Below are positions 9,476 to 21,209 of a stretch of DNA of 64,000 bases, piece after piece. The notes beneath the pieces are model-generated. The model was given only the letters and a program-made list of their open reading frames with translations, was not told the origin of the DNA and did not search any database. Numbering within the stretch: position 1 is the first letter of the stretch; each line of letters opens with the position of its first letter. The DNA comes from Basidiobolus meristosporus CBS 931.73 (lineage: Eukaryota; Basidiobolomycota; Basidiobolomycetes; Basidiobolales; Basidiobolaceae), in NCBI GenBank assembly GCA_002104905.1, contig MCFE01000409.1:1-64000 (forward strand), read 5' to 3'. Both the position numbers and the translations under genes were made by a program.

Positions 9476-10963
9476 AATAATTTGGTCCTGTGGGTGGATC
9501 CAGTAAAGATTAGCTGCCAAGATCCCATCAGGAGACCGCAAAAATATCAGCAGCTTGGAATTAATGACTATCTACACAATCTTATGACAGGATTACAACA
9601 GTGTTTGGCTAATTTTATAGACATATAATGTTAAAAAAATTTAATGGTGTTTGTACAGTATTTTGACAACAGTGGCATGGCATTGTTACAGTCTTAGTGC
9701 GCTCTACAACTATTTGAGTGGATCTAACTGGCCAGTATATCCAATTGCCTGATGTATGAAAAAGCCTGACAGTGCTTTGATGGCCTCATTGCAAGCCTCT
9801 CATGGCATTATTGCAGCAGTGTAGTGACATACAGATAGTTCTGTATAATGCTACTGTACCAATTTACTAAATGGTATTTCCTTTTTCTACCTCCTCTTGT
9901 GCAATTCATATGTTCCACTGAGAAGCACCCATCTTTATTTGCTTGCCCACCCCTACCTTATGTATTCCACATTTAGTTTGAATCAAAAAATACTATGCCC
10001 TCCTGCTTACTTACCTCAACAATCTTGCACACCTACCATAATTGAAATACTTCTATCAGCTCAACTTTATGGCTTTGTAGTGTGATACTTGCAAAGTTGC
10101 CATATACCTTGTATTGCTGGAAACATATACATCTTGCAATCAAATGCAGGGTTGCCACCACTTCTGCTATAAATACCTCCTGAATATCAGCATAGAACTT
10201 TTTAGCATTTAGCTAATATATTCCTTCTCCCTGCTGATTTCTAATCCCCCTCATAGGTGCACTCTGGCTCTTGTATGTGAAGTTCTGCATTCAATGCTGT
10301 GGAAATTGGCTTGTGACCAAGAGAAATCTGGCATACTTTGGTAGAGCTTTCATAAAAAAATTAGTTGCTTGTTGCACCTAACCAAGCTTTGCATTACTTA
10401 ACTGATTACCCACACATTGGGGCTGCTTAGCTTCCTAATGCCTTAGGCATAGGTGTCTCCATGTGCACATCTGTACTCAGTGTTTTCCAACTCTTCCTGG
10501 CTGTTTTCCATGGACCAACTCATTACATCCATGATGGACTTGAAGGTAATATTCTTGATGAGATTGGGATATGGTAGTACCTGCAACATGACTTGTCTTC
10601 CTATCTCCCCACACATCTGCTTCATAGAAAACTCCCAAAAGGTGAAGCAAGGCCCAATATTCTCCACACAATGTGCAAGATGGAGTAGAGAATGGATACA
10701 GTAGCAGCAGGGATCTACACATTCATCTTTATATATAGCTGCTTAAATCCCATCACAAACTCCTCACACAACAGCTGTAGATGCATCAAGTTGGCATTGA
10801 TGATCTGCTTCTGGATAAATATTCCTACAATGTGCACATATGACTCCAAATGCTTCCAATGTACTCTTGGTAGAGACGGCTTCAGAAGGCCACTTGAATA
10901 AATAAATATCCAGTTCATCCAGTCCTTGCACTTGTATTGTTGCAAATGCTTATGCATGTTGAT
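9476..10963 (-). pseudogene. T2-1 transposase, C-terminal part and 3' end
   Basis: Best preserved from 10957 down to 10443: YVHIVGIF, the HSLLHLAHCVENIGP...WEFSMKQMCG block (equivalent to the C-terminal conserved region of tnp2/DUF4218 proteins), then HGDTYAYGIKKLSSPN. Further down, reading frames are broken but alignable to other copies as far as the terminus at 9476. The coding sequence is cut at 10963 by insertion of T2-2. Confidence 0.75.
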
Positions 10964-11827
10964 CCCTATGAAAAATAATTTGGTCCTGCAGGTGGATCCA
11001 ACTTGGATCAGCCATCAGGATCCTGTTTAGAGACCATCATAATACCAGCAGCTTGGAATTAGTGACCCACCTAATGATCTTATGATGGGATCATGACAGT
11101 GTTTTTCTGATTTTACAAACAAATATAGGTACAAACTTGACAATATTTTATTGGTGCTGTGACAATATTTGCATGGTATTGTTGTGGTCTTTTAGTGCTC
11201 TATAACTATTTCAACTGGATCCAATTGGCCAGGACACTCAATTGCCTTATATGGCAAGAAACTTGATGGTATTTTGATGGCCTCCCTGCAAAACTCTGAT
11301 GGCATTATATCAGCAGTATGATGGTCTACCACCAGTTCTGTATAATGCTACAGTACCAATTTACTAAATGGTGTATCCATTTTCTACCTCACCTTGTGCA
11401 ATACATATATTCCACTGTAAAATCACCACTTTTATTTGCTTACCCACTGCTACCTTGGGTATTCCACATATAGCTCAAATCAAAAAAAACTATGACCTCC
11501 TGCTTACTAAACTCTACAAATGCTCACACCTGCTGCAATTGACATACTTCCATAACCTCAACTATAAGGATTTTTAGTGTGATTCTTGCAAAGTTGCTAT
11601 ATACCTTGTACTGCTGGTAACATATTCATCTCGCAAACATATGCTTGGTTGTTGCCACTTCTGCCATGAAAACCTCCTGAATATCCACAAACAACTTCTT
11701 GGTATTTAGCCAATATATTCCTTCTCCCTGCTGGATTCTAGTCCCTCTTATAGGTGCTCTCTGGCTTTTGTTTGTGTGAATTTTGTATTGAATGGTGTAG
11801 AAGTTGGCCTGTGACCATGAGAAATCT
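10964..11827 (-). pseudogene. T2-2 transposase 3' end
   Basis: Minus-strand remnant of the last part of the transposase and its 3' untranslated segment, ending at the terminus at 10964. It stops abruptly at 11827 (matching ARFL-VTGQLLHHS of other copies) where an accessory-side T2 terminus begins. Confidence 0.7.
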
Positions 11828-12157
11828 CCCTATGAAAAATTATTGAGATGATTGCATCAAAAGGCCTTCACAAAGTTAAAGTCCCGTGACTAAGAGGTAC
11901 TGATCTTGTCAGGACACCATCCAGAGACCGTTGAAAAATAATTGCACCCCAGATTTCACAAAAAACTTTGTCAAAATTTCTCAACACAACAATGTATAAG
12001 TGGCTTTTCATTGGTTCACTGCCAATTTGCTCTCTTTCTGATCTTGGACACTCTATTGCTTCCTATGTTTGTGTGCATTGATTGCTATTGCCTCTTTTTC
12101 ACACTCCTTACTTCCTGAATCAATCATTTCTCTTACTTTTCATGCGTACAAATTGAT
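11828..12157 (-). repeat. Accessory-side end of T2 ('end A')
   Basis: Starts CCCTATGAAAAATTATTGAG and runs about 330 bp to the accessory stop codon. It shares only the outer ~17 bp with the transposase-side end. A near copy in inverse orientation ends at 18945, and another starts at 41693 (CCCTATAAGAAATTATTTTG). No genes. Confidence 0.8.
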
Positions 12158-13757
12158 TTATTTCCGTTGAAACTTCAGTTGTGCCTCAATTGCCAATGGT
12201 ATTGACCTATACAAGTCTCTATACCCTACACTAACATTAAGCCCAACCCCACACTCAACAAGTAACTCCATTAAAGTCCACTGCTCAATAAGTATTTCTG
12301 CTGTAATGCTCTGGTTCCATGACTTTGGCAGGAACCCAATGGCTTTATGCCACTGTTCATTCACTGGTTCCCACATGTCCTGGTCTTCAGCCGGCACTGC
12401 AAGGTCTAGCTCCTCATCTGCCAGTCTTTGCAATGAATCCTTGCAATATTCCAGTGCGATTTTTTGAGCACTGCTCTTGAAGAAGTGCTGCAACCTCTTG
12501 GTGTGCCTATTAAGGCTCTAAAACTCCACTGAAGGCATTGTGACAGTCTTTTAGGCTCTTGACATTGTAGTCTTGTCTGTCAGTGGGATCTCCACTCTGT
12601 CAACAATGGAGGCTGTGGAGGCTGTGGTAGACAAATTGCCTTTTTCACCAAACTCATCTATCCGCTGGAGTGTAGCTCAACTGGCTGCACTTCAAACTTT
12701 TGTGAAAACAGCTGTTTTCTTGTTGGTAATTCTTCTTGGCTATGTTGGGATTCAGTCTGTTCCTGGCTTATGGTGTTAATTGGCAAGAACTGCAGTTTCT
12801 TTTGCATGCCTCCCTGTCTCAGGCTTGGATAGAAATTTTTCCCTTTACCTTTTTCTTTATCACTGCCTGGTCTTTCACTGATACTTTGACTGAGCTCTTC
12901 TTGTAAAGAACTATGTTTTCTCCTGGATAAATTCTGCTCTGACGCATCTGTTTTGGCCTGCTTGTCCCTTTCTAGCACTCTTCTGGCAACCTGACATATC
13001 TCTTCTGCTTATTTTGAGCTCTCAACTGTACCTGTGACAGGTTCCTGTAGAAGCGGCTGGTTCTTATCACTGCCAGGTCCTTCACTGCTACTTTGACTGG
13101 GTGCTTCTTGAGTGATACCACACTTTTTACTTGATAACTGTTGTGCTGGTGCATCTATTTCCCTAATTGGCCCTCTTCCAGCTACCTGATGTTTTGTTGA
13201 CACTTGTCTGAAGCTTTTGGCCCTGCTTGTAAAGGGCTCTTGAGGAAGCAGCTGGTTTTTAGCCATTGCACCCTTTTTCTTCTGCCTTTAATAGTTTCTG
13301 CTATTCTTAAGATACTTTTGTAGCATACCCAATGCTGGCCCAAGATCTGTTTGCCCATTTGAATCCAGGAGAATGCTCATGGAACAGGTCAAGTCCATTT
13401 TGCTTGGCCTCAAGTTTCTGATGGTCCCATGGTATGCTGGCCTTAAGGTGATGGTGTGCTAGACTTCTGACAGCCTCTTGAAGATTAGCCCACTCTTCAT
13501 TATTGCACTCAATGGCTTCATGGATCTTCAATGTCTTTTCATTTTTGGGCTTTGGTATAAACAACACATTGTCTCCCTCCCATGCTGTGAGAGGTTTTTC
13601 TGTGCATTTTATCTTTGGGCACTGTTGTTGTGCTTCAATGACTGTACGGTGTTCTTCTGCTGTTATATTGGGAAATGGCTCAATCCTTGGCTGTGACATT
13701 GAGCTACTTGAGTTCCTTCTTTGCAGCAATGATACTGCTCTCTCTGCTTGGGATATT
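12158..13757 (-). pseudogene. T2 accessory gene, middle and C-terminal parts (copy ii)
   Basis: Leftward. From 13757 down: SISQAERAVSLLQRRNSS, P-LTAWEGDNVLFIPKPK, NNEEWANLQEAVRSLAHHHLK, FKWANRSWASIGYA, then tandem modules (LSSKK/SRRKHS...SQSSSEGPGSDK...QEPVT) near 13266-12860, EEL--RKQLFSQ, and the C-terminal domain (MPSVEF-like...AVPAEDQDMWEPVNEQWHKAIGF...VGYRDLYRSI) ending at the stop at 12158-12160. Frameshifts join several frames. The N-terminus is absent; at 13757 the sequence switches to an inverted end-A fragment. Confidence 0.75.
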
Positions 13758-13985
13758 GAGTCAGGAAGTAAGGAGTGTGAGAAAGAGGCAATAGCCAATC
13801 AGTTCACACAAATGTAGGAGGCAATAGAGTGTCTGCAATTATAGAGTGAGCAAATTGGCAGGGAACCAATCAAAAGCCATTTATACATTGTTGTGATGAG
13901 AAAATTTGACAAAGTTTTTTGTGAAATCTGGGGTGCAATTGTTTTTCAATGGTCTCTGGACAGTGTCCTGACAAGATCAGTATCC
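13758..13985 (+). repeat. Truncated end-A fragment of T2
   Basis: Matches 18650-18880 (sequence between the accessory stop codon and the T2 terminus) in plus orientation, starting TCAGGAAGTAAGGAGTG and stopping before the terminal ~65 bp. It separates two oppositely oriented accessory-gene pieces. Confidence 0.7.
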
Positions 13986-14121
13986 ATTGTTGACAGAGTG
14001 TGTGAGTACTAAATGCAGTACACACTCTTCACCCAAGAGTTCTCCCCAGAGTCCTACCCAAAGTCCCCCAGTATCCTCCCTATGATTCCCCCATATGCCC
14101 TCCCTCCTATCCCTGCCCTAA

Positions 14122-16464
14122 TTGCAAAGTCTGAAGTGTTTAGTGGTTAGTAACAGGCAAAACATGGTGACATTTCCTAGAGGAGTGCCCTTGTTAAACC
14201 TAGAGGAAGTCAACGGAAACAACCAAGGACCACCTACAAACAAGGAACCAAAAGAAGAACTCCCTGAACTGGATGTGGACCCCGGTCTACCACCTGCATT
14301 ACAAGATAAGTTTCCAGAAGGAGTATGCCTGCTTGCCCAAGTATTCTCTAACAACCAAGTAATTGGTCATATACCTGGGGTATGTCACCAAATCCACCTT
14401 GCCAACAAATACCCCATCAAGCAAAAAGCCTATAGGAACTTGAAAATTGACACAGACTATATCAAAGCAGCAATTGAAACTTTATTAAAAGATGACATCA
14501 TTACAGAGAGCCAGTTTCTGTGGGCCTCCCCCATAGTGATAGTCTCAAAGAAAGACACAAAGCAACGCTTTTGCATCAACTACCAAAAATTGAATGCCAT
14601 TATCCAGAAGGACATGTATCCGCTACTGCAAATAGACAACCTCTTGGACAGATTAATTGGAGCTAAATATTTTCGCTCTCTTGACTTAATCTCTGGGTAT
14701 TGGCAAGTAGAAGTAGCCCCAGAAGATTGACCCAAAGCTGCTTTTATAACATTATTTGGATTATAAAAATGGAACTGACTACCCCTTGGCTTGTGCAATG
14801 CCCTGCTATGTTCCAAAGGATGATTGACAAGGTGCTAGGAAATCTACAATGGGAATGCACTCTTGTGTATCTGGACAACATCACAATATATTCCCCCAAT
14901 GTAGAAGAACATATACACAATGTGCAATGTATCCTGACAGCCCTCCTTAAGAACCAACTCAAACTACATCCCAAGAAGTGCCATTTCCTGTATACAAAAT
15001 TGCACTTCCTGGGCCACAAGATCTTGGCAGATGGAATATACCCATCTACTTCACCCCTGAAAGCTGTTCAAGATACACCTGCACAAAAGGATATTAATGC
15101 AGTGTTGGGATTCCTAGGATTAGCCAGCTACTATTGCAGCTTTTTCAAAAACTTTGCAACAATAACAGCCCCCCTATACAAATTGACGCAAAAAGGCCAA
15201 AGTTTTGTGTGGTTGGAGTCTCAAAAGAGAGCATTTCATCAGCTTAAACATTCCTTGTTGTCACCACTAGTGTTATATACTCAATGTTACAAACAAGCAG
15301 AAGAGAGACTTTCAAAAGAAATGGTGTCAGTACAGAGTACAAGAAAACCAATTATGGTTACTCTAAGGACAGTTCAGAGCTGAGGTACCCCTGGTAGCTG
15401 CCTGCAAAGAAATCATACAAGAAAGACATATGTCATTAGGACACACTAACCCCCTAATGACATACAAGATGTTAAGAAAGACGTGTTAATGGAAAAAATG
15501 ATGACCAATGTTGTGAATACATTACAAAGATGCTCCACCTGCAAAAGATTTAACCAGAGTCAGAAGATAAGGACAACTGCACCAATACTGCTTGACCTAC
15601 CCTTCCACCAGGTAGGGATCAACTTTGTTGGCCCCTTTATGAGAGCAAAGAAAGGAGATTTATAGATAATAATTGCTACCAGTTATTTCTCAAAGTGGGT
15701 AGACGCCCAAGCCATCCAAAATAAAGACCAGAAGACAGCTGCCCAATTCATTCTAGAACACCTCATCTGCTGGCACGGATATCCTCAGATACTCCTGTCC
15801 AACAATGGTGGCTCCTTCCTGAACAACACTGTGGCCCATATGTGCAAAATGGTGGGCATGAAACAGGTCTTCACGGCTGCATATCACCCCCAGACCAATG
15901 GATTAACCAAGAGGATGACCCAGATGTGTTGCTGCATACTAGAGAAGCTCCACTGGGAACTTCCCCAATGATGGGCCAAGCTACTCCCACTGACACTCCT
16001 AGCAATGTGTACAATACTAAATAAAACAACAGGTTTCTCCCCGTACAAAGTTCTGTATGGACAAAGACCCAAGTTGTGTGAAGAAGCTGGATTGAAGATG
16101 GAAGGGGTCCCCTTGACAACACATAACAACTATGTAGAAAGGTTGATACACCATATCACCCACCTTTACATGAAAGTATTTGAAAATGCTGACAAGCACC
16201 TTCCCCCTCCACCCAAGAATGAGAAACTAACAGGACAAAAGTAGAAACCAGGCAATAAAGTCCGGTACAATCAAACCGTTGCAGGCCTCAGGTTTTGCCC
16301 ACAATTTACACCCCAAGGGATTGGCCCTTGCACTATTGTTAGTTTTGACCATGGGCCAAAGTACACCATCACCCTGAACAATAAGACAATCAGCAATGTA
16401 GCACCAGCCCATCTGAAACTGCTTCATGATGAACCACCAATCATCACTGAAACCAAAGTGTGAT
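14122..16464 (+). pseudogene. Gypsy-1 pol (RT and integrase), inactivated
   Basis: RT begins near PPALQDKFPEG and continues through ASPIVIVSKK, RFCINYQKLN, SLDLISGYWQV, the catalytic box YLDN (14868-14879, normally YLDD), FLGHKI and FLGLASYYCSFF. RNase H is deleted near 15285. Integrase shows the H-H-C-C finger (QERHMSLGH...RCSTCKRF), then the three catalytic positions as Asn (15621-15623), Asn (15801-15803) and Lys (15909-15911) instead of Asp, Asp, Glu. A C-terminal GPCTIVSF...VAPAHLKL segment precedes the stop near 16462. Stops at 14728 and ~14763. All four catalytic losses are explained by G-to-A changes. Confidence 0.9.
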
Positions 16465-16569
16465 TAAACAATTATCAGGACAAGGACAGAGGAAGACACA
16501 GGATACATATAAAGTTTATTAGAAGGAGATTTTAGTTGACATTGGTACAAATGATATGCACAAGGAAGT

Positions 16570-17746
16570 TTGCCCAAAGGGGATGACAAAAGAATGCCTA
16601 TGGAAAGTGCCAAAGGAAACAGCTCACCCATAACTGGCATTACCCCTCCCACCAGCAAGAATCAATATGATATTGTAAACAAGACCAACCTGCAAGCGTG
16701 GAGAGATATGGTACAAGCATTACGTGCAACAAGAGCCACCTATGAAGAGTTGTTTGCCAGAGCAGTCATGTTGATACAAGACACAATCATAGAGGGACAA
16801 GACAAGCTACCTGTGCCAATACAAAACATGGAGATACTACCCAAGAAGACCACGTACCACCTAAGAGGAGGTTCCTTGATCATTAAGGAGAAGGACACTG
16901 ATTCCTGTATCCATACTGGACACAGTCAGACAGAAGACACAAGGAATCAATTGTTGCGCCCTCACAAGACCTCAAGAGCCCCCCTGTTTTGTTGCGTACT
17001 TGCCATTAATAGGTACCATGGTTGTTGAGGTATATGCAGACCTGGTACAAGCCGCAAGAGCACCAGAAGTAGACCTCCCAATTGAAGGGCTCCTCCAAGA
17101 TATTTGCAAACATCTTAAACTGCATTTTCAAGAAGGAACCATCATAGAGAAGATACGCAAATGGATTAAATACACCAGCCAGTTAACCCATGCAATCCAC
17201 TAAGTTGCTGTGTTACAACTATTACTGTGGTTTACCATAGAACAACTCAAGAACCAGTACAAAGTCCAACTCCAAGAAGCCAAAGAAACCGCTACAGACT
17301 CTGTAGAAACCATGAGGCAAGTACAAAAGTGCCTCAACTGCACTACAGTTTCTACGGAAGAACTACAATATGTCTTGGAAGATGCAAAAACTTGTTACTA
17401 ACAACAGGTGACTGCCAACCAAGTGTATGCCCTCTTCAAAAGGTCCCCTGCCATCATATTGAACACAAAAAGGACAAGCCCCAGCAATGTTTGCAAGATA
17501 AAGGAGCAAGAATTTATTGCGCTATTGCACCTGTTCTTGTTCTCCAACCCTCCCAAGGAACTTACCCAGAACCCTATGGTTTGCCACCCATTTAGCTCTG
17601 TGGAAAACATCCCTCAAGCAATGCAAGCAACACCCCACTCTGTTGCCAAATGGTATCAGGTATTTGCCTGCAAACCCCTTGCAAGTGACAACCAGCAATG
17701 GTACTATGGCAACTCCCCATGCTCTGTGAGCAAAATCAACCCTTGA
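16570..17746 (+). pseudogene. Extra reading frame 3' of integrase in Gypsy-1, unknown function, disrupted
   Basis: Between integrase and the 3' LTR lies over 1.1 kb that reads in sense as a predominantly hydrophilic, helical protein: LQAWRDMVQALRATRATYEEL, IQDTIIEGQDKLPVPIQN, then (other frames) EVYADLVQAARAPEVDLPI and EQLKNQYKVQLQEAKETA (coiled-coil-like), and TPHSVAKWYQVFACKPLASD near the end. At least two frameshifts. No envelope signature (no signal peptide or membrane anchor seen). It may be a displaced gag-like or novel 3' gene; I do not recognise it. Confidence 0.5.
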
Positions 17747-17801
17747 GAAGCAAGTTAGTCATAGATCTTCAAGGACAAAGCTCCCTTTAACCCCCGGGAT
17801 A

Positions 17802-18174
17802 TGTGAGTACTAAATGCAGTACCCACTCTTTGCCCAAGAGTTCTCCCCAGAGTCCTACCCAAAGTCCCCCAGTATCCTACCTATGATTCCCCACCTGCCC
17901 TCCCTCCTATCCCTGCCCTTATCTAGTTAGAACACTTACCATAGTAGAAAGGTGCTCACACCCCTATTTATAACACATTTTGTATTATCTAAGCCCCCCC
18001 AAGTGATATATATATACCCAATTGAGCCAAGTGAGGGGACAAGAGGATTTGGATGGAATAAACACAAGTCTTTATTACCTTACTACCTTCTATTGGAAGC
18101 TATTCCAAACCAAATGGTAATGACTTGACCTACAAGCTCTCCCACTCACCAAGTACAGTCAGTAATAACCCACA
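17802..18174 (+). repeat. 3' LTR of Gypsy-1
   Basis: 373 bp, TGTGAG...CCCACA. It includes a TATATATATA tract near 18008, a probable core promoter, and GGAATAAACAC near 18055. Confidence 0.85.
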
Positions 18175-18614
18175 GAGTGGAGATCCCACTGACAGATAAG
18201 GCTATAACTTCAAGAGCTCAAAAGACTATCACAATGCCTTCAGTGGAATTTTGGAACATTAATAGGCACACCAAGAGGTTGCCATACTCCTTCAAGTGCA
18301 GTGCTCAAGAAAATGCACAGTAATATTTCAAGGATTTATTGGAATGACTGGCAGATGAGGAGCTAGACCTTGCAGTGCCAGCTGAGGATCAGGACATGTG
18401 GGAACCAGTGAATGAACAGTGGCATGAAGCCATTGGGTTCCTGTCAAAGTCATGGAACCAGAGCATTACAGCAAAAATACTTATTGAGTTGTGGATTTTA
18501 AGGGGGTCACATGTTGAGTGTGGGGTTGGGCTTGATGTTAGTGTAGGGTATAGGGACTTGTATAGGTCAATACAATTGGCAATTGAGGTACAACTGAAAC
18601 TTCAAACAGAATAA

Positions 18615-18945
18615 ATCAATTTGTTTACATGAAAAGTAAGAGAAATGACTGGTTCAGGAAGTAAGGAGTGTGAAAAAGAGGCAATAGCCAATCAATGCAC
18701 ACAAACATAGGAAGCAATAGAGAGTCCAAGATCAGAAAGAGAGCAAATTGGCAGGGAACCAATCAAAAGCCACTTATACATTGTTGTGATGAAGAATTTT
18801 GACTTAGAATTTTGTGAAATCTGGGGTGAAATTATTTTTCAACGGTCTCTAGATGGTGCCCTGACAGGATCAGTACCTCTCAGTCACAGGACTTTAACTT
18901 TGTGATGGTTGTTTGATGGGATCATCTCAATAATTTTTCATAGGG
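18615..18945 (+). repeat. Accessory-side end of T2-2
   Basis: About 330 bp from the accessory stop to the terminus ...CTCAATAATTTTTCATAGGG. It is the inverse of the sequence at 11828-12157. Followed by the TGAT target duplication. Confidence 0.8.
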
Positions 18946-20998
18946 TGATAGGAGCCCATGAGTAGGACTTAAGGTAGCAGATACTCTGTAATATCTTGCC
19001 AATTGTTTCAAGTTTCTCTTGTATCTCAAAGGGCTCATTTAGCATGAAATGCCCCAAGTACAAATTGGTCAACAGTATACGGATATTGTTGAAAAGCAAA
19101 TGCATTTCTCCCAGTGAAAAGCTTTTGCTCCAACACATACCCTATATCTTTAGTATCTGTAGTTTGCAATTAATTACATTTTTGGCCAATGGCTTATAGC
19201 TTGCCAACTTTGCTGCAATTGCATGCTGACTTCTGTATGTTCTCTTTGCAGAAAGATTGTGTTGTCAGTGTTTGTGTTTGAGTAATAATAATGTATGTGA
19301 GTTATGGAGTAAGTCACCTGGATCTCACATGTCCAACAGCAATACTGTCCATTTTGCCCAGAAAAGTTGGCTATCTTGCTTATAGCTGAGGTATCTCCTA
19401 TGCAGATAATATTATGCACTTTGACATAACTGCCATTTACTGTTATCCTGCTGCAAAGTATACAAAATTCATCCAGCATTGGATACAGGTAGCTTTCCAG
19501 TTGGAACTGTGATTAAGGCCCAGATACCAATGAGACTCCCATCAGCTTTATGCTCTGATACCATAAGATAGGCGGCAGATTCAGGTTGATGAGAATCAGT
19601 GGCCAGTAGGATTTGCTGGTAGAGCACTTGTTTCATGAGAAACTGTCAAGTGCCAAGGCAAAGGCAAAGGCAATGTCATACATACCATCAAAGTAGCTCT
19701 TGCCTCTTAGCTGATTGTAATGTTTGCCATCAAATATATCTGATATGTTTGCTCTTGATTGACACCAGGCAGAGTACTTTATAGCTTCACAATATTTGTT
19801 GGACTGCATGAGCTTTGTTAGACAGGGTACTAACAGAATATATTCAGAGTATCAACAATGTTTTCATCCAATAGTGATGGATTCCTGACAAGATGGACAC
19901 CTTGCAATGGTGACATTTTCTGATGTGAATGCCATGCAGCTTTTAACACAAGCTGATATCAGGATGGTCTTGGGGTCATATGTTGCCAGCTGCATGATGG
20001 TTTTTCACTTTTACCATGCATATGGTAAGCTACATACTGGATTGATTTTGGCAATAAGCAGTAGTAAATCCTCAAAGCCTCCACTACTGATGTTATGATC
20101 TGCTGCTTGAATGTTTAAGTTAGATCAGTTTTTAGTCAAATCCATTAGTATATGTCTAGGTTAGCAGTATATCAGTATTATCTATGAAATCAGTAGCATT
20201 AGTCAGCAAATGAATCAGCAGATCTTTATCAGACAGAAATAGATATATTAAGTAAGATCTTATTGGGTGATGATGATGCAATCAAATGAGTCATCAGCCA
20301 CAGCCTACATTAGGAAATACAATTAGTCAGCAATTGATCTGGCAAAATGTATATAAGGAGCTGTTGGAACCTCAATAAAAATCAGTTCAAGTTTTAGTGA
20401 ATACAATACTAGCTAAACTCCCTATTCCTCTACAGCTCTTATACTAAGATTTGTAACACTGATATTAGTGGAAACACACCACCTCTCTAGCCACAATAAC
20501 TCATCATTCATCAGTAGCTGGATCACTGGGCTCACTTGTCTTCATAGAATATCCTTGGCATTTTTTTCCACAGGTGTTATCTCATTGCATAATGGGATTT
20601 TGCTGGGCGCATGCAGGGTGCTGTTGTGAGAGAATATAGGCTCACCACCCATCAGTGAGCCTGCTTCTTGAGGGCTATCATTCTGCATGCCATATTCAGA
20701 AGACTGGGGTGAGCCTGCAGATGTCACAAGCTCACCTGACTCAGTTTGCACAAGGTGACAAGAACAGCCAGATACTGTTATATTAATATCAAGTGGCCAG
20801 CAAGATATTGTTTATGCAGTAGTGATGGGTAAATGGTCAAATATGACCTGGGTGGCAAAATGCTGGCCATGATCCTTGCAATACTTCCAATGCTGTCTGT
20901 GTGCTTCACAGCCAAGAGGCTTGCTAAAATAGCCACATGGTCCTTTTTCTCCTCTCTTGTGATGTTTATTCAATGTAGTCTTGTCCATGTGGCAAGCA
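18946..20998 (-). pseudogene. T2-1 transposase, N-terminal and central parts
   Basis: Leftward from the MDKTTL start region (ATG near 20983-20985) to 18946, where T2-2 is inserted. The order read is: N-terminal basic region, SGELVTSAGSPQSSEYG (20542-20751), SNGGFEDLLLLIAKI, CPSCQES, FDGKHY, WPLILINLNLPP (~19600), SLVSGPK, LDEFC, a GDTSAISKIANFSGQNGQYCCWTCEI box (19330-19400) typical of tnp2 (T-G-D-x-P-A-x-S-K-L...C-R-x-C), and EKLETIGKILQS. Multiple frameshifts; interrupted by a solo LTR at 20091-20457. Confidence 0.82.
20091..20457 (+). mobile_element. Solo LTR of an LTR-only family ('LTR-3'), copy 1
   Basis: 367 bp from TGTTATGATCTG to TTTGTAAC with an exact 5-bp duplication ACTGA (20086-20090 and 20458-20462). 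A second copy lies inverted at 30237-30592 with its own TTAGT duplication. Contains AATAAA near 20376. No internal coding part is present in the window. Confidence 0.85.
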
Positions 20999-21209
20999 GC
21001 TTGATGCTCAACAATGTGACAATATTATATCACTTTTAGTCAATACTCATGAGAGTTTAAGACAGTCATGTATTTGAAACATTGTACCTACATGAAAGTA
21101 CAATTCAATGATGACCCACTGTAGTAAGCATTGTAGGTAAAGTTGTGGTACCACATAAACATGCATACATAAGACCACTTCCCCTTAGGTTCAGCTCACT
21201 TCCATATAT
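20999..21209. promoter_or_regulatory. Divergent promoter region between T2-1 transposase and accessory gene
   Basis: About 210 bp between the two starts, similar in every T2 copy. CCATATATATG lies immediately at the accessory ATG, in position for a start-proximal TATA-like element. Shared spacing suggests coordinated bidirectional expression; this is inference. Confidence 0.5.

Larger units (their letters stand above)
14001..18174 (+). mobile_element. Gypsy-1: Ty3/gypsy LTR retrotransposon, internally deleted
   Basis: The right LTR 17802-18174 (373 bp) begins TGTGAGTACTAAATG and ends AATAACCCACA. The left LTR (14001 to about 14117) is truncated: it matches the first ~117 bp, then a deletion has removed the rest of the LTR, primer site, gag and protease. 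An exact 5-bp duplication GAGTG lies at 13996-14000 and 18175-18179. Order RT then integrase identifies gypsy. AATAAA occurs in the right LTR near 18057. It is inserted in the accessory gene of T2-2. Confidence 0.92.
13986..18614 (+). pseudogene. T2 accessory gene C-terminal domain (copy iii), split by Gypsy-1
   Basis: ATTGTTGACAGAGTG (13986-14000) continues at 18175 with GAGTGGAGATCCC, giving the IVDRVEIPLTD stretch seen in other copies. From 18236 the conserved C-terminal domain can be read: MPSVEFWNINRHTKRLP, one stop, LAD-ELDLAVPAEDQDMWEPV, VGYRDLYRSIQLAIE, stop TAA at 18612. This is one of the best preserved C-termini. Confidence 0.75.
10964..18945. mobile_element. T2-2: rearranged T2 copy inserted into T2-1, with TGAT duplication
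   Basis: The left end CCCTATGAAAAATAATTTGG (10964) is the transposase-side terminus; the right end ...AATTTTTCATAGGG (18945) is the accessory-side terminus. TGAT flanks both (10960-10963, 18946-18949), and the flanks join into a continuous T2-1 transposase. Internally it is chimeric: a transposase 3' end, a second complete accessory-side terminus at 11828, a leftward accessory gene, an accessory-end fragment, and a rightward accessory C-terminus split by Gypsy-1. Confidence 0.8.

Noticed and set aside
16570-17746. Envelope gene of a gypsy-type retrovirus
   Set aside because: No signal peptide, membrane anchor or cleavage-site-like features; the sequence is hydrophilic and helical.
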